In this document: positions 15,451-25,446 of the stretch, in pieces
Layout of the letters: every line of letters begins with the position of its first letter
How positions within the stretch are numbered: the first letter of the stretch is position 1
Source: Streptosporangiales bacterium
Lineage (GTDB): Bacteria; Actinomycetota; Actinomycetes; Streptosporangiales; WHST01
Direction: 5' to 3'
Length of the DNA: 64,000 nucleotides
Assembly: GCA_009379825.1 (NCBI GenBank)
Contig: WHTA01000005.1
Location: 1-64,000 of the forward strand
Translations under genes and position numbers: made by a program
The notes under the pieces: generated by a model
Told to the model about the DNA's origin: nothing
The model's database searches: none
Seen by the model: only the letters and a program-made list of their open reading frames with translations

Positions 15451-16215
15451 ATGAATCGGTTGGAGAATCAGGTCGCCGTCGTCACCGGTGGCGGCAGCGG
15501 CATCGGCCTGGCGACGGTCAAGCGGCTGGCCGCCGAGGGCGCGCGCGTGGTGGTCGGTGACGTCGACGACGCCGCCGGCCAGGCGGCCGCGGACGAGGTC
15601 AAGGGGACGTACGTCCACGCGGACGTGACGGACGCGACCGACGTCGAGCGGTTGTTCCGCACCGCGCACGAGACCTACGGCTCGGTCGACGTCGCGTTCA
15701 ACAACGCGGGCATCTCACCGCCGGACGACGACTCCATCCTGACCACTGGCCCGGACGTCTGGGCGAAGGTGCAGCAGGTGAACCTCACTTCGGTGTACCT
15801 CTGCTGCCAGGCGGTGCTCCCTTACATGCGGGAGCAGGGCAAGGGCTCGATCATCAACACCGCCTCGTTCGTCGCCGTGCTCGGCGCGGCCACCTCGCAG
15901 ATCGCCTACACCGCGTCCAAGGGCGGGGTGCTGGCGATGTCACGGGAGCTCGGCGTGCAGTTCGCCCGGGAGGGGATCAGGGTGAACGCGCTGTGCCCCG
16001 GCCCGGTGAACACCCCGCTGCTGCAGGAGCTGTTCGCCAAGGACCCGGAACGGGCACAGCGCCGGCTCGTGCACGTGCCGATGGGCAGGTTCGCCGAAGC
16101 GGACGAGATCGCGGCCGCGGTCGCGTTCCTGGCCAGTGACGACGCTTCGTTCGTCACTGCGTCCACGTTCCTCGTCGACGGCGGCATCTCCAGCGCGTAC
16201 GTCACACCGGAGTAG
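15451..16215 (+). CDS. Short-chain dehydrogenase/reductase in the polyamine operon
   Basis: 254 residues, classical SDR. The cofactor motif is TGGGSGIG (12-19), Asp37 follows beta-strand 2 and suggests NAD use, NNAG lies near 84-87, and the catalytic Ser139-Tyr153-Lys157 triad (YTASK) is followed by the PGPVNTPL loop. A perfect GGAGG precedes ATG 15451, 13 bases after the puuD stop. In this operon it may oxidise or reduce an aldehyde or hydroxy intermediate of polyamine breakdown; substrate unknown. Its 3' end overlaps the convergent LLM oxidoreductase gene by 14 bases. Confidence 0.9.
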   Translation: MNRLENQVAVVTGGGSGIGLATVKRLAAEGARVVVGDVDDAAGQAAADEVKGTYVHADVTDATDVERLFRTAHETYGSVDVAFNNAGISPPDDDSILTTGPDVWAKVQQVNLTSVYLCCQAVLPYMREQGKGSIINTASFVAVLGAATSQIAYTASKGGVLAMSRELGVQFAREGIRVNALCPGPVNTPLLQELFAKDPERAQRRLVHVPMGRFAEADEIAAAVAFLASDDASFVTASTFLVDGGISSAYVTPE

Positions 16216-17068
16216 GTGGCCCGTGCTCGACCCTGCGCAGCATCGGCGCCAGCCGGTCGAGGTCGTCGCCGAACGGGATGCGCTCGTCCCACCAGGTGGC
16301 GCCCGCCTCGGCGAGCGCCGCGACCTGCTCACCGCCGCTCGGGTCGGTCGGCGTGGTGCCGCCGACCACGACGTCGAACGGTAGGTCCGTACGCCCGGAC
16401 GCCGCACGCTGGTCGTCGACGTAGCCGACCAGGTCGCGCACCTCGGCCACCGGTGGCACGACGCCCTCCTCGGTGTCGGTGAGCAGCGGGATCACACCGT
16501 CCCACCGGGCGGCCCGCCGCATCGGCGGCTTGTTCGGCCACTTGCCCGCCACCCAGACGGGGACCCGCGGGCGCTGCACGGGCGTCGGCACGCACAGCAC
16601 GTCGTCGAGAGTCACGTGCTTGCCTCGGTAGCTGGCCGGCTCCCCTGACCACAGCAGTGCCAGTGCGTCGAGCCCCTCGTCGAGGTGTGCGGCGAGCACT
16701 CTCGCGTCGGTGGGCTCACCGAACCGGCCGAACTCGTCCTCGATCGGCGCACCGAGGCCGGCACCGAAGACCATCCGGCCGCCGGTAAGCCGGTCGAGGG
16801 TGATCACCTCACGCGCCAGCTTTATCGGCCGCCTGCGGGCGAGCGGGGTGACCATGGCGCCGAGCTTGATCCGTTCGGTCGCCAGCGCCGCCGCGGTGAG
16901 CAGCACCCAGGGATCGGCGAGCTCGCGCGCCTGCGAGCGCTCGTGCAGCACGTGGTCCCACACCCACAGGCCGTCCCAGCCGGCCTCCTCAGCCCGCCGG
17001 GCGAGGTCGGCGACGGCACGCGGGTCCTGGAAGTCCCCGAAGTTCGGGATGTTAACCGAGTAGCGCAT
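16202..17068 (-). CDS. LLM-class (luciferase-like) flavin-dependent oxidoreductase
   Basis: 288 residues. The N-terminus MRYSVNIPNFGDFQDP, then LARRAEEAGWDGLWVWDHV and RPIKLAREVITLDRLTGGRMVFGAGLG (broken by short variable residues) are signatures of the bacterial luciferase-like superfamily. Many actinobacterial members use F420 rather than FMN. VWVAGKWPNKPPMRRAARWDG is the typical second flavin-binding region. A single gene on the minus strand, convergent with and overlapping the SDR gene. Substrate unknown and no neighbour suggests one. Confidence 0.88.
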   Translation of the reverse strand: MRYSVNIPNFGDFQDPRAVADLARRAEEAGWDGLWVWDHVLHERSQARELADPWVLLTAAALATERIKLGAMVTPLARRRPIKLAREVITLDRLTGGRMVFGAGLGAPIEDEFGRFGEPTDARVLAAHLDEGLDALALLWSGEPASYRGKHVTLDDVLCVPTPVQRPRVPVWVAGKWPNKPPMRRAARWDGVIPLLTDTEEGVVPPVAEVRDLVGYVDDQRAASGRTDLPFDVVVGGTTPTDPSGGEQVAALAEAGATWWDERIPFGDDLDRLAPMLRRVEHGPPTPV

Positions 17069-17325
17069 GCGAGCATCCTGTCAGCCCGCTGCGACACCGC
17101 TACGGGGACTGCTCGCCCGGCGTGGCCGCCGGCCGCGACTCCACCCGGGTCCAACGGGTTGTTGACACCCGTGACGAACCCGCGTTGGAGAACGAGCTTG
17201 GCCTTGCCACCCAACCCAGTCACCAGTCGTGGCCGGAGAGTGACGCTCAACTACCACTCCCTCTAGTGGTCGACGGCCGGTCATGTGAGCGGTCGAGCAC
17301 CGAGAAATCACCCCGGACATGACAC

Positions 17326-17362
17326 TGCCCCACCAGGAGACGGGGGAACACCTGGCGGGGCA
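17326..17362. terminator. Hairpin in the gap between LLM oxidoreductase and helicase
   Basis: TGCCCCACCAGG (17326-17337) and CCTGGCGGGGCA (17351-17362) form a 12-base stem with one mismatch and a 13-base loop. The gap 17069-17610 otherwise holds only this, a second hairpin, and an unconvincing minus-strand frame ending at 17376. Confidence 0.5.
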
Positions 17363-17565
17363 ATGCAGCTAAAGCTTATGCCGAAGGTCCCGAGGTTGTG
17401 CACCAGTGGTCCCACAACTCGTCCGCGGATGACGACAGCCAGTCACCAAGCTCGGGGAACGTAGCAGAAGATTGCACGATGAAAGCTTTAACCAATCGGT
17501 CGATCGAAACGCAAGCGATTCGCATCAAGGCACGGGCGGCTTTTCGCCTCTCGTAACCGGCGAGC

Positions 17566-17588
17566 AACCAACATACGGCATGTTGGTT
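17566..17588 (-). terminator. Terminator hairpin after the helicase gene
   Basis: Perfect 9-base inverted repeat AACCAACAT (17566-17574) and ATGTTGGTT (17580-17588) with a 5-base loop, 22 bases past the helicase stop on the minus strand. Unusually AT-rich for the region, no T-run. Confidence 0.6.
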
Positions 17589-17610
17589 TATAGCCGGCCG
17601 GGCGGCGCGG

Positions 17611-19305
17611 CTAGAGCTGGCCGAGGAGATGGTCCCTACGGGCCACCAGCACGTCCAGCGAGGCGCTCGCCGACGGCGGGCCAGGCACCGCCTTGCGCAC
17701 CTCGACGTGCAGCACCGCGTGCGACTGTCCCGTACGAGCCGCCACCTGAGCCACCAGTGAGTTGATCTCCCTGCGCACCACCTGTGCCTGCTCCCACGCC
17801 GGCGGCGCCTCCGTCTCCGCGGGCGCATCGGCCGCACCCGTGCGCTTCCTGATCTCCTGGTCGCGCTGGGAGAGCAGCATAGCCGTCTGTTCCGGGGAGA
17901 GCAGGCCGGGCAGCCCCAGGAACTCCTCGTCCTCCTCCGACAGCTCCTCCGGTGCCCAGGTCACCGCGCGACCGCGGTGCAGTACGTGCGCGAACTCGGC
18001 CTCGGCGTCGAGCGCCTCGTGCTCGGTCTGGTCCGGCTCCCGCTCGGCCGGCGGCAGCGGGTCGAGGTCGTCGCCGCTCGGCTCAGGTGGCGGGATGACG
18101 TGGTTGCGTTCGTCCTCCAGCTCGGCGGCGAGTGCGAGCAACGGCCGCACGGCGGGCAGGAACACCGTAGCGCTCTCCCCCGGCCGCCTGGCCCGCACCA
18201 CCCGGCCGACCGCCTGGGCGAAGAACAACGGTGTGCGGTACGACGTCAGCCAGGCGAGGCAGGCGGCACGCGGCACGTCGACGCCCTCGCTGATCATCCG
18301 CACGCAGACGGCGATCCGTTGCCGGCTTTGGGTGAAGTCGCGGATCTTCTGGTTGGCCTTCGCGTCGTCGGACAGGATCAGCTCAGGCTTCTCGCCTGTC
18401 ACCCGTTCGACGATCTTCGCGTACTCCCTGGCCGCGTCCTGGTCGGAAGCGAGCACCAGGCCCGCGGCGTCCGGCATGCCGTGGGTGCGCAGGTGGGTGA
18501 TCCGCTCGTCCATCGCGGCGAGCACGTGCGGCACCCACCGGCCCCGCGGGTCCAGCGCGGTCCGCCAGGCCTGCTCCTCCGTGCGCTTGGTACCGGACTC
18601 CGACAGCGACGCGGAGATCACCTCGCCGGCACTGTTCCGCCATCTGGACACACCGGTGTACGCGGCGAACACCACCGGGCGGACGACGCCGTCGGCGAGT
18701 GCCTCGCGGTAGCCGTAGGTGAAGTCGGCCGCACTGGTCAGCCCGCCTTCACCCTCCTCCTCGTACCTGACGAACGGGATCCGTTCGTCCGGCCTGGTGC
18801 GGAACGGGGTGCCGGTGAGGGCGAGCCTGCGGGTCGCCGGGTCGAACGCCTCCGCGACCGCATCGCCCCAGGACAGACCGTCACCCGCATGGTGGATCTC
18901 GTCGAGCACGACCAGGGTGCGCTTGTTGTCCGTGCGGGCCCTGTGCAGCATCGGAGCCGACGCGACCTGGGCGTACGTCGTGACGTACCCCTGCACGTCG
19001 GAACGCACCGGACCCACCGAGTTGCTCAGCGCGGGGTCGAGCACGATGCCGTCGTGTGCCGCGGCGTCCGCCCACTGGGTGCGCAGGTGGTCGGTCGGGC
19101 ACACCACGATCACGCGTTCGACCCGCCGGGAGCCGAGCAGGTAGCTGGCGAGCGTCAGCGCAAAGGTGGTCTTGCCCGCACCAGGCGTGGCGGTGACCAG
19201 AAAGTCTTTCCCCTCGTGCGCCTCGTAGGCAGCCATCGCCGCTGCCTGCCACTGTCGAAGCGGTCGCACATCGGTACGGTCACGAGCAGTGGTGGTGTCG
19301 AGCAC
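17611..19305 (-). CDS. DEAD/DEAH-type superfamily II helicase
   Basis: 564 residues. Motif I TPGAGKTT (40-47), motif II DEIHH (133-137), motif III LTGTPFR (161-167) and, in the second RecA domain, MISEGVDVPRAACLAWL and AQAVGRVVRARR (motifs V and VI) are all present. The arrangement is XPB/UvrB-like rather than RNA-helicase-like. The last ~180 residues are acidic, with QTEHEALDAEAEF and coiled segments, as in a conserved actinobacterial helicase family. GTG/ATG choice: ATG 19305 begins MLDTTTARD before the Q-motif-like RPLRQWQ. Probably DNA repair or nucleic-acid remodelling in the cytosol. Monocistronic, with its own terminator. Confidence 0.9.
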   Translation of the reverse strand: MLDTTTARDRTDVRPLRQWQAAAMAAYEAHEGKDFLVTATPGAGKTTFALTLASYLLGSRRVERVIVVCPTDHLRTQWADAAAHDGIVLDPALSNSVGPVRSDVQGYVTTYAQVASAPMLHRARTDNKRTLVVLDEIHHAGDGLSWGDAVAEAFDPATRRLALTGTPFRTRPDERIPFVRYEEEGEGGLTSAADFTYGYREALADGVVRPVVFAAYTGVSRWRNSAGEVISASLSESGTKRTEEQAWRTALDPRGRWVPHVLAAMDERITHLRTHGMPDAAGLVLASDQDAAREYAKIVERVTGEKPELILSDDAKANQKIRDFTQSRQRIAVCVRMISEGVDVPRAACLAWLTSYRTPLFFAQAVGRVVRARRPGESATVFLPAVRPLLALAAELEDERNHVIPPPEPSGDDLDPLPPAEREPDQTEHEALDAEAEFAHVLHRGRAVTWAPEELSEEDEEFLGLPGLLSPEQTAMLLSQRDQEIRKRTGAADAPAETEAPPAWEQAQVVRREINSLVAQVAARTGQSHAVLHVEVRKAVPGPPSASASLDVLVARRDHLLGQL

Positions 19306-19424
19306 GGTTCCCTGTTCACTTCACGGCGGACATCGAGCGCGAGGACGAGCCTACGACGTCGCACCGACGGCACCGAACGGTGGCCGCGGCGCGTCGACGA
19401 CACCCGGTGTGAGGATTCCGACGC

Positions 19425-20542
19425 TCAGCTCGCCAGCGTCAGCGAGTCCTCCACCCGCCACTCCACGACGACCTCGTCGTCGACCGCGAAGTCGGCCCAC
19501 GACTCGCCCGGGTGACAGAGCACCGTCACCTCCCCGCCGTTGGGCAGGAGCACGATGTACTTGCGGAACGACCCGAGGTAGAGGGCGTTACCCACCCTGC
19601 CGGTCAGCTCCACCACCCCGGGACGCCCGCGGTCCGGGTCGTCGAGGGCACGCAGCCGCACGCGCTCCGGACGCACCACGACACCGGCCTCGTCCACAGA
19701 TGCGGAACCGGCGATCTCCCGCACCGGGATGTCGAGGTCGTCGCCGGTCAGCCTGGTGGAGCCGTTGGCGCCACTCAACCGCCCGGTGAAGATGTTCGAC
19801 TCGCCGACGAAGTCGGCGACGAACAGCGTCGCCGACGTCTCGTAGAGGGTCTCGGCGTCACCGATCTGCTCGATCAGGCCCTCGTTGTAGATGGCGATGC
19901 GGTCGCTCATCAGCAGGGCTTCCTCCTGGTCGTGCGTCACGTAGATGACCGTGATGCCGGTCTCCGCTGCAGCCGCATGACCTCCACCTGCAGCCGTTCG
20001 CGCAGCTTCTTGTCGAGCGCGCCGAGGGGCTCGTCCATCAGCAGCAGGTCGGGACGGAACACCATGGCCCGGGCGAGCGCCACCCGCTGTTGCTGACCAC
20101 CGGAGAGCTGGCGGGGCTGCCGCTTCTCGTACCCGGTCAGGTGCACCATCTCCAGCGCCTCGCCGACCCGCTTGCGCACCTCGTCGCGCGGGGTCTTGCG
20201 CATCACGAGCGGGAAGGCGACGTTCTGTTCCACGGTCATGTGCGGGAACAGCGCATAGTGCTGGAACACCATGCCGAGGTTCCTGTCCTGCGGCGGGTCA
20301 TAGGTGATGTCGTTGCCTTGCAGGCGCACCACGCCCGTGTCGGGTGTCTCGAAGCCGGCGACCATCTTCAGCGTGGTCGTCTTCCCCGAACCTGACGGCC
20401 CGAGCAGGGTGAGGAACTCGCTCTTGCGCAGGCTGATCGACACGTCCTCTACGGCAACCGTGTCGCCGTACTTCTTCGAGACGCCATCGATCTCGAGCGC
20501 AGCCGCACCGTCGCTGTCAACGGTTGGCATCGATGTGTTCAC
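19425..20542 (-). pseudogene. potA: PotA-like polyamine ABC transporter ATPase, frameshifted
   Basis: The N-terminal frame (20542 to the break) has the Walker A GPSGSGKTT (48-56), the Q-loop FQHYALFP, signature LSGGQQQR and Walker B LLLMDEPLGALDKKLR. After LQVEVMRLQR the frame breaks at about 19965. The expected ETGITVIYVTHDQEEALL resumes in another frame that runs through the TOBE domain to a stop at 19425. Exactly one base is missing between the CAG and GAG codons. As written, the protein ends before the H-loop and the regulatory domain and should be inactive. It follows potC by 9 bases as the last gene of potDBCA. Either a real loss of polyamine import or a sequence error. Confidence 0.85.
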
Positions 20543-20551
20543 TTCGGCTCC

Positions 20552-21340
20552 CTACAACGATCGGTTCACCCGACGACCGAGCACAGCGACCAGCACGAAG
20601 AGGACCACGGTGACGACCGTGAGCATCGTGGCGACCGCAGCGATGGCCGGATCGACGTAACTGCGTACCTGTTCCCACATCACGACGGGCAGGGTCTTGG
20701 CGACCGGACTGGTCAGGAAGATCGCGATGACCAGCTCGTCCCACGAGGTCATGAACGCGAACAGCGCACCCGTGACGATGCTCGGGCGCACCAACGGCAC
20801 GATCACCCTGAAGAAGGTCTGCGCCGGTGTCGCGCCGAGGCTGCGCGCCGCGAGTGCGAGATCCCAGTCGATGGTGCACAGGCCCGCGACCACGTTGATG
20901 ACCACCAGCGGCAGCGCCAGGGTCGTGTGCGCGATCACCAACCCGGCGATGTTGCCGGTGATGTGCACCCTGCCGTAGGTGAGGTACATGCCGAGCGCGA
21001 TGACGACCAACGGCACGATCATCGGGCTGAACAGGAAGGCGTTCACCGCTTTGGCGAACGGGAACTTGCCGCGTACCAGTGCGATCGCCGCCATGGTGCC
21101 GAGCACCGTCGCGAGGATCATCGTCAGCACCGCGACCTGGAGGCTGGTAGCAAGTCCGTTCAGCCACGTGGCCGAGCCGAGGAAGCTCTCGTACCAGCGG
21201 AGGCTGAAACCCTTCGGCGGGAACGCGAGCAGGCCACCACTGGTGAACGAGATCCCCACGACCACGAGGGTCGGCAGCACCAAGAGCACGCCGAGCACCG
21301 CCGCGAACAGCCGGACGTACCAACGGGGGCTGATCTTCAT
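20552..21340 (-). CDS. potC: PotC-like ABC transporter permease
   Basis: 262 residues from ATG 21340 (MKISPRWYVRLFAAVLG). Six predicted membrane helices, the first at ~9-32. The EAA-type cytoplasmic loop AARSLGATPAQTFFRVIVPLVRP contacts the ATPase. Sequence and position match PotC/spermidine-putrescine permeases. The long open frame that continues upstream to 22147 is not coding. Start overlaps the potB stop by 4 bases. Intact. Confidence 0.9.
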   Translation of the reverse strand: MKISPRWYVRLFAAVLGVLLVLPTLVVVGISFTSGGLLAFPPKGFSLRWYESFLGSATWLNGLATSLQVAVLTMILATVLGTMAAIALVRGKFPFAKAVNAFLFSPMIVPLVVIALGMYLTYGRVHITGNIAGLVIAHTTLALPLVVINVVAGLCTIDWDLALAARSLGATPAQTFFRVIVPLVRPSIVTGALFAFMTSWDELVIAIFLTSPVAKTLPVVMWEQVRSYVDPAIAAVATMLTVVTVVLFVLVAVLGRRVNRSL

Positions 21341-22206
21341 CGGTCCCCCTCGTATCCGACGATGCGACCGACGGGGACGAACCTCCCGATGATGCCGAGC
21401 ACGACGAGCGTCACCACGAGCAACAACACACCGATCGCGCTCGCCAACCCGAACTGCAGCAGCGGGCTCACCTGGCGCACGATCAGCTGACCGAGCATCT
21501 GGTCCTTGGGACCGCCGAGCAGCTCGGGCGTGATGTAGAACCCGATGCTGAGCACGAACACCAGGAAGCAACCCGCGACGACGCCGGGCAGCGACAGCGG
21601 CAGGTACACCCGGAAGAACGCCTTCAACCGCGACGCCCCCAACCCGAGTGCTGCGGGCATCAGGGTCTCGTCGATCCGCCGCATGGTCGCGTAGGCGGGC
21701 AGCACCATGTACGGCAGCAGCACGTGGCTCATGCCGATCACCGTGCCGAGCGTGTTCTTCACCAGCTGCACCGGCGAGTCGATGATGCCGAGCGCCAGCA
21801 GCGCGTTGTTGATCACGCCCTCGTTGCCGAGAATCGTGGTCCACGCGAACGTACGGACCAACAGGCTGGACATGAACGGCAACAGCACAAGGACCGTGAG
21901 CACGCCGAACCACCGGCGTCCACCCAGGTGCATCACGTACGCGTACGGGTAGCCGAGGACCAGGCACACCAGCATGATGATGAGCGAGATCTTCAGCGTC
22001 ACCCACAGCGACCGCAGGTACAGCGGAGTCTGGGTGAGGGTCACGTAGTTCTGCGGTCCCGGCTCGGTGACGCTCATCACAACCATCTGGATGAGCGGTA
22101 CCAGATACGCCAGCACCAGGAAGACCAGCGGTACGACGAGCAACCACTCCGCGCCGAACCGGAACTTGCGCCTTCCAGGCTTCGCTGTCGCGACCGCAGT
22201 GCTCAC
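21337..22206 (-). CDS. potB: PotB-like ABC transporter permease
   Basis: 289 residues from GTG 22206 (VSTAVATAKPGRRKFRF), which overlaps the binding-protein stop in GTGA. Membrane helices begin at ~19-42. The EAA loop LGLGASRLKAFFRVYLPLSLPGV is present, and SVTEPGPQNYVTL and TFAWTTILGNEGVINNAL are typical of PotB. The frame is open further upstream to 22497 but that part is a shadow of the binding-protein gene. Intact; partner of PotC. Confidence 0.9.
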   Translation of the reverse strand: MSTAVATAKPGRRKFRFGAEWLLVVPLVFLVLAYLVPLIQMVVMSVTEPGPQNYVTLTQTPLYLRSLWVTLKISLIIMLVCLVLGYPYAYVMHLGGRRWFGVLTVLVLLPFMSSLLVRTFAWTTILGNEGVINNALLALGIIDSPVQLVKNTLGTVIGMSHVLLPYMVLPAYATMRRIDETLMPAALGLGASRLKAFFRVYLPLSLPGVVAGCFLVFVLSIGFYITPELLGGPKDQMLGQLIVRQVSPLLQFGLASAIGVLLLVVTLVVLGIIGRFVPVGRIVGYEGDR

Positions 22207-23269
22207 GCCGACCGCCAGGACTGGAACTTCTCCTCCACCTTGTTGAGGTTCTTCGCCCACCACTCGTCGTCCAGCGCCAGCGCGGTGTCGGCGTGACTGG
22301 TCGGCAGGAACGGTTCGGTCTTCTTGTTGACCTTGTCGACCGCGTTCACGTTCGGCGGCCCGTAGGCGATGAAGTCGGAGATGCGCGCGCTGTTCTTCTC
22401 GTCGACCATGTACGCGGCCAGCTTCATGGCCGCCTCCACGTTCGGCGCGTCCTTCGGGATCACCAGGTAGTCGGCGGTCAGGAAGTGCTGCTCCCACATG
22501 ATGTCGACGGGCGCGTCCTCCTGCGCGTACGTGTACACGCGGCCGTTCCAGCTTGTGCCCATCACGGCCTGACCGTTGGCCAGCATCTGCGCCGACTGCT
22601 CACCGGTCTCCCAGTACGTCAGCTGCGACTTGATGGTGTCGAGCTTCTTCAGCGCGCGGTCGACGTCCAGCGGGTAGAGCTCGTCCGGCTTGACACCGTC
22701 GGCAAGCAGTGCGACCTCCAGCGTGCTGCCGTTGTTCGCCTGGCTGGCGACCGAGCGCTTGCCGGGGAACTTGTCCAGGTCGAAGAAGTCCTCGTACTTC
22801 GTCGGCTTCGCGCCGTCGAACTTGTCGGTGCGGTAGCCGATCACGTTCGAGTAGGTGATGACGGGCACCCGGAAGCCGGTCGTCGTCAGCTTCTCCGGTT
22901 GCAGGTCCGAGCAACCGAGCTGCTTGCAGTCGAGCTTGGCGAGCTGCTTGGTCGTCGGCCCGAGCCCGTAGTCGGCTCCGGTGTCTAGAGGTCCCAGGTG
23001 ACGTTGCCCGACCGCATCATCGCTTCGAGCTTCGCGTAGTCGGTCGGCGAGTCCTGGATCACCTCGATGTCCGGGTTCGCCTTCATGAACGGCTTGATCC
23101 AGGCCTTCTCCTGGGCCTTCTGATACGAGCCGCCGTAGCTGGTGAACGTCACCTGACCACCGCCGCCACCGGATCCACACGCGCTCAACAAGCTGCCGCC
23201 GAACGCGAGACCGCCCGAGGCGAGCATGGCCCGTTGGAGAATCTGTCGCCTGCTGTACGTACTTGCCAT
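22203..23269 (-). pseudogene. potD: PotD-like polyamine-binding lipoprotein, frameshifted
   Basis: From ATG 23269, MASTYSRRQILQRAMLASGG is a Tat-type signal with twin Arg followed by lipobox LLSAC. The mature start VTFTSYGGSYQKAQEKAW is typical of periplasmic polyamine-binding proteins. The frame ends at a TAG after NVTWDL. The continuation (DTGADYGLGPTTKQL onward) lies in the next frame and reads normally to 22203, with VITYSNVIGYRTDKF and WNGRVYTYAQEDAPVD. One base is missing at about 22987. As written, only the first ~95 residues would be made. It heads the potDBCA operon, so import would fail if the frameshift is real. Confidence 0.85.
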
Positions 23270-23369
23270 GTGTGTCACTTCCCTTCGTAGCGACCTGCAG
23301 CCCCCGTCGAAGTGATCGGCACCGGCGACCATGGAACGGTTCGGCCGCGTGCCCGGTGCCGGGATAGCT

Positions 23370-24800
23370 TCAATGCCGTCCGGTGATGCGATCCGCGATG
23401 CGCGCGGGTAACGCAGTGCCTGCGCTGCCACGGTCCTCGAGGCGGTCGGCAAGGTGGTAGAGACCGTAGACGGCGTGCACGCCGGCCCAGCGCAACGGCT
23501 CCGGCTCCCACCGCCTGACTTGACGCCCGACCCACGGCAGCCGGGTCAGCTCGGTGTCGCGGCCGAGCGCGAGGTCTACGAGCGTGCGTGCGGCGAGGTT
23601 CGTCGTCGTCACGCCGTGCCCGACGTAGCCGCCGGCATAGCCGACGCCGGTGGCCTGGTCGTAGCCGACCGTCGTGCACCAGTCGCGGGGAACGCCGAGC
23701 ACACCGCACCAGGTGTGCTCTATCGCCCTCGCCGGCACGGCAGGGAAGTGTTTCCGTAGTGCCTGCACCAGCTGTTGCACCGTGCGCGGTTGGGTGCGAC
23801 CGTCCTGGTCGGTCCGCGAACCGAACCGGTACGGCACGCCGCGTCCACCGATCGCCACCCGGCCGTCCGCGGTGTGTTGTGCGTACGTGTACCCGTGTGC
23901 CACGTCGCCGAGCAGCTCGTGGCCGGACCACCCGATGGTCGACCACGCCGCGGCATCGAGCGGTTCAGTGATCACCATGGCGCTGTTCATCGGCAACCAG
24001 ACCCGACGCTGCCCCTTGATGCTCGCGGTGAACCCCTCTGTGCAACGGAGCACGACGTCCGCGTGGACCACACCGCGCGTCGTTACCGCGGTGCGAGGCA
24101 GGATCTCCGTCACCGGCGTGTTCTCGAAGATGCGCACACCGAGCCGTTCGACGACCTCCGCGAGGCCGCGCACGAGCTTCGCCGGGTGGATCCTGGCCGC
24201 GTGCGGGCTGAACATCGAGCCCACGGCGTTCGGTATCCGCATCCGTTCGGCCGTCTCCTTGGCGTCGAGCAGCCGGACGTCCTTCTCACCCTTGCCCCAC
24301 TCGCGATCCGCGGCGACGCCCTCCTGTAGCCGGGCGAACTGCGCGCGGTTGGTGGCCACGTGCATCAGCCCGCTCTTCACGATGTCGGCGTCGATCCCCT
24401 CGGCACAGGTGACGCCGATGATCTCGTCCACCGCCTCGATCATCAGCCGCTCCATGCGGGTCACCGCGGAGCGGCCGTGGGTCTTCGCGTACCGCTGCCT
24501 GGAACCGGCCAGCTTCGCCGACATCCAGCCACCGTTGCGTCCGGACGCGCCGAAGCCGGCGAACTCCTTCTCCAGTACGACGACGTCGAGATCGGGTTGC
24601 GCCTGCTTCAGGTAGTAGGCACACCACAGCCCGGTGAAGCCGCCACCGACGATGGCGACGTCGGCACGCAACGGCGCGTCGGTCAGTGCCGCACGCGCAT
24701 CCGGCCGGCCACCGAGTGCCTCGTGCCAGAACGAGACCGCACCGTTGACCGGTGGGTCCCCGACCGCGCTCGTCGGCCCCGAGACGACATCGCTTCGCAC
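23370..24800 (-). CDS. puuB: FAD-dependent oxidoreductase, PuuB-like gamma-glutamylputrescine oxidase
   Basis: 476 residues. A dinucleotide-binding motif VAIVGGGFTGLWCAYYL (~49-65) is followed by EKEFAGFGASGRNGGW, a flavin contact of the DAO/PuuB family. The C-terminal GVGYAGGYVGHGVTTTNLA is the second FAD segment. The family oxidatively deaminates gamma-glutamyl-putrescine or similar amines. It lies just upstream of potDBCA on the same strand, 100 bases before potD, and downstream of the XRE-cupin regulator, so the set mirrors puuB-puuR-pot neighbourhoods. ATG or GTG near 24800 is kept because the N-terminal extension contains the family SFWHEALG motif. Intact. Confidence 0.88.
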   Translation of the reverse strand: MRSDVVSGPTSAVGDPPVNGAVSFWHEALGGRPDARAALTDAPLRADVAIVGGGFTGLWCAYYLKQAQPDLDVVVLEKEFAGFGASGRNGGWMSAKLAGSRQRYAKTHGRSAVTRMERLMIEAVDEIIGVTCAEGIDADIVKSGLMHVATNRAQFARLQEGVAADREWGKGEKDVRLLDAKETAERMRIPNAVGSMFSPHAARIHPAKLVRGLAEVVERLGVRIFENTPVTEILPRTAVTTRGVVHADVVLRCTEGFTASIKGQRRVWLPMNSAMVITEPLDAAAWSTIGWSGHELLGDVAHGYTYAQHTADGRVAIGGRGVPYRFGSRTDQDGRTQPRTVQQLVQALRKHFPAVPARAIEHTWCGVLGVPRDWCTTVGYDQATGVGYAGGYVGHGVTTTNLAARTLVDLALGRDTELTRLPWVGRQVRRWEPEPLRWAGVHAVYGLYHLADRLEDRGSAGTALPARIADRITGRH

Positions 24801-24859
24801 CTGGCTGCTCCCTCCGTATCACAACAAACGGTCGGTCGGGTGGTTGCCGCTCGACCTCC

Positions 24860-25432
24860 TCACTCGAACGTCGGTGGCGCGACCAGCCACAGCACCTCGG
24901 CCACGGTGTCACCGTTGTTCGCCGCGCGGTGCGGGGTCGCCGTCGAGTACTCGATGCTGTCGCCCGCCGACATCTCGAAGACCTGGTCACCGAGCCACAC
25001 CGTCACGTCGCCGCATACCACGACGAACAGCTCCTGGGCGTCGCCGTGCGTGTACTGCTCGCTGCCGGTGGAGCCACCGGGGTCGAACTCCGCGGCGTAG
25101 GCCTCGAGGTACTTCAACGGACGTTGCGACAACAGGTACTTGCGTGCCGACGGCTCCGTCGACAACAGTGGACGCTCGCTACGGCGCAGCAGGCGGGGTC
25201 GGTCCGCCCCGTCCTCCACGAACAGGTCGGCCATGGTGAGGCGCAGGCTCGAGGCAACCCGCCGCAACGCGCTGATGCTGATGTTCACCCGTCCCCGCTC
25301 CACCTGGCTGAGGAAGCCGGCGCTCACCCCGGACTCCTGGGCGAGCTGGCGCAGCGAGAGGTCACGGGCCCTGCGGTAGGTGCGGATCCGCGCACCCAGG
25401 GCCTGTGCGTCCGTCGATTGGGCAACCGTCAT
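24860..25432 (-). CDS. XRE-family regulator with cupin domain (PuuR-like)
   Basis: 190 residues. The helix-turn-helix (about 12-66) has LSLRQLAQESGVSAGFLSQVE. A C-terminal cupin (about 110-185) includes EQYTHGDAQELFVVV and GDSIEYSTATPHRAAN, where His residues could bind metal or a small amine. PuuR and relatives repress polyamine genes and release DNA on binding putrescine. Located directly before puuB-like and pot genes on the same strand. An inverted repeat 15-31 bases before its start is a likely self-operator. Confidence 0.9.
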   Translation of the reverse strand: MTVAQSTDAQALGARIRTYRRARDLSLRQLAQESGVSAGFLSQVERGRVNISISALRRVASSLRLTMADLFVEDGADRPRLLRRSERPLLSTEPSARKYLLSQRPLKYLEAYAAEFDPGGSTGSEQYTHGDAQELFVVVCGDVTVWLGDQVFEMSAGDSIEYSTATPHRAANNGDTVAEVLWLVAPPTFE

Positions 25433-25446
25433 CCGCTCGCACCTTG

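Noticed and set aside
17376-17610. Minus-strand frame downstream of the helicase
   Set aside because: It passes through the terminator hairpin, has no ribosome site and no family resemblance.
24860-25432. Antitoxin reading of the XRE-cupin gene
   Set aside because: The cupin domain and the polyamine neighbours fit a metabolic regulator, and no toxin gene is adjacent.
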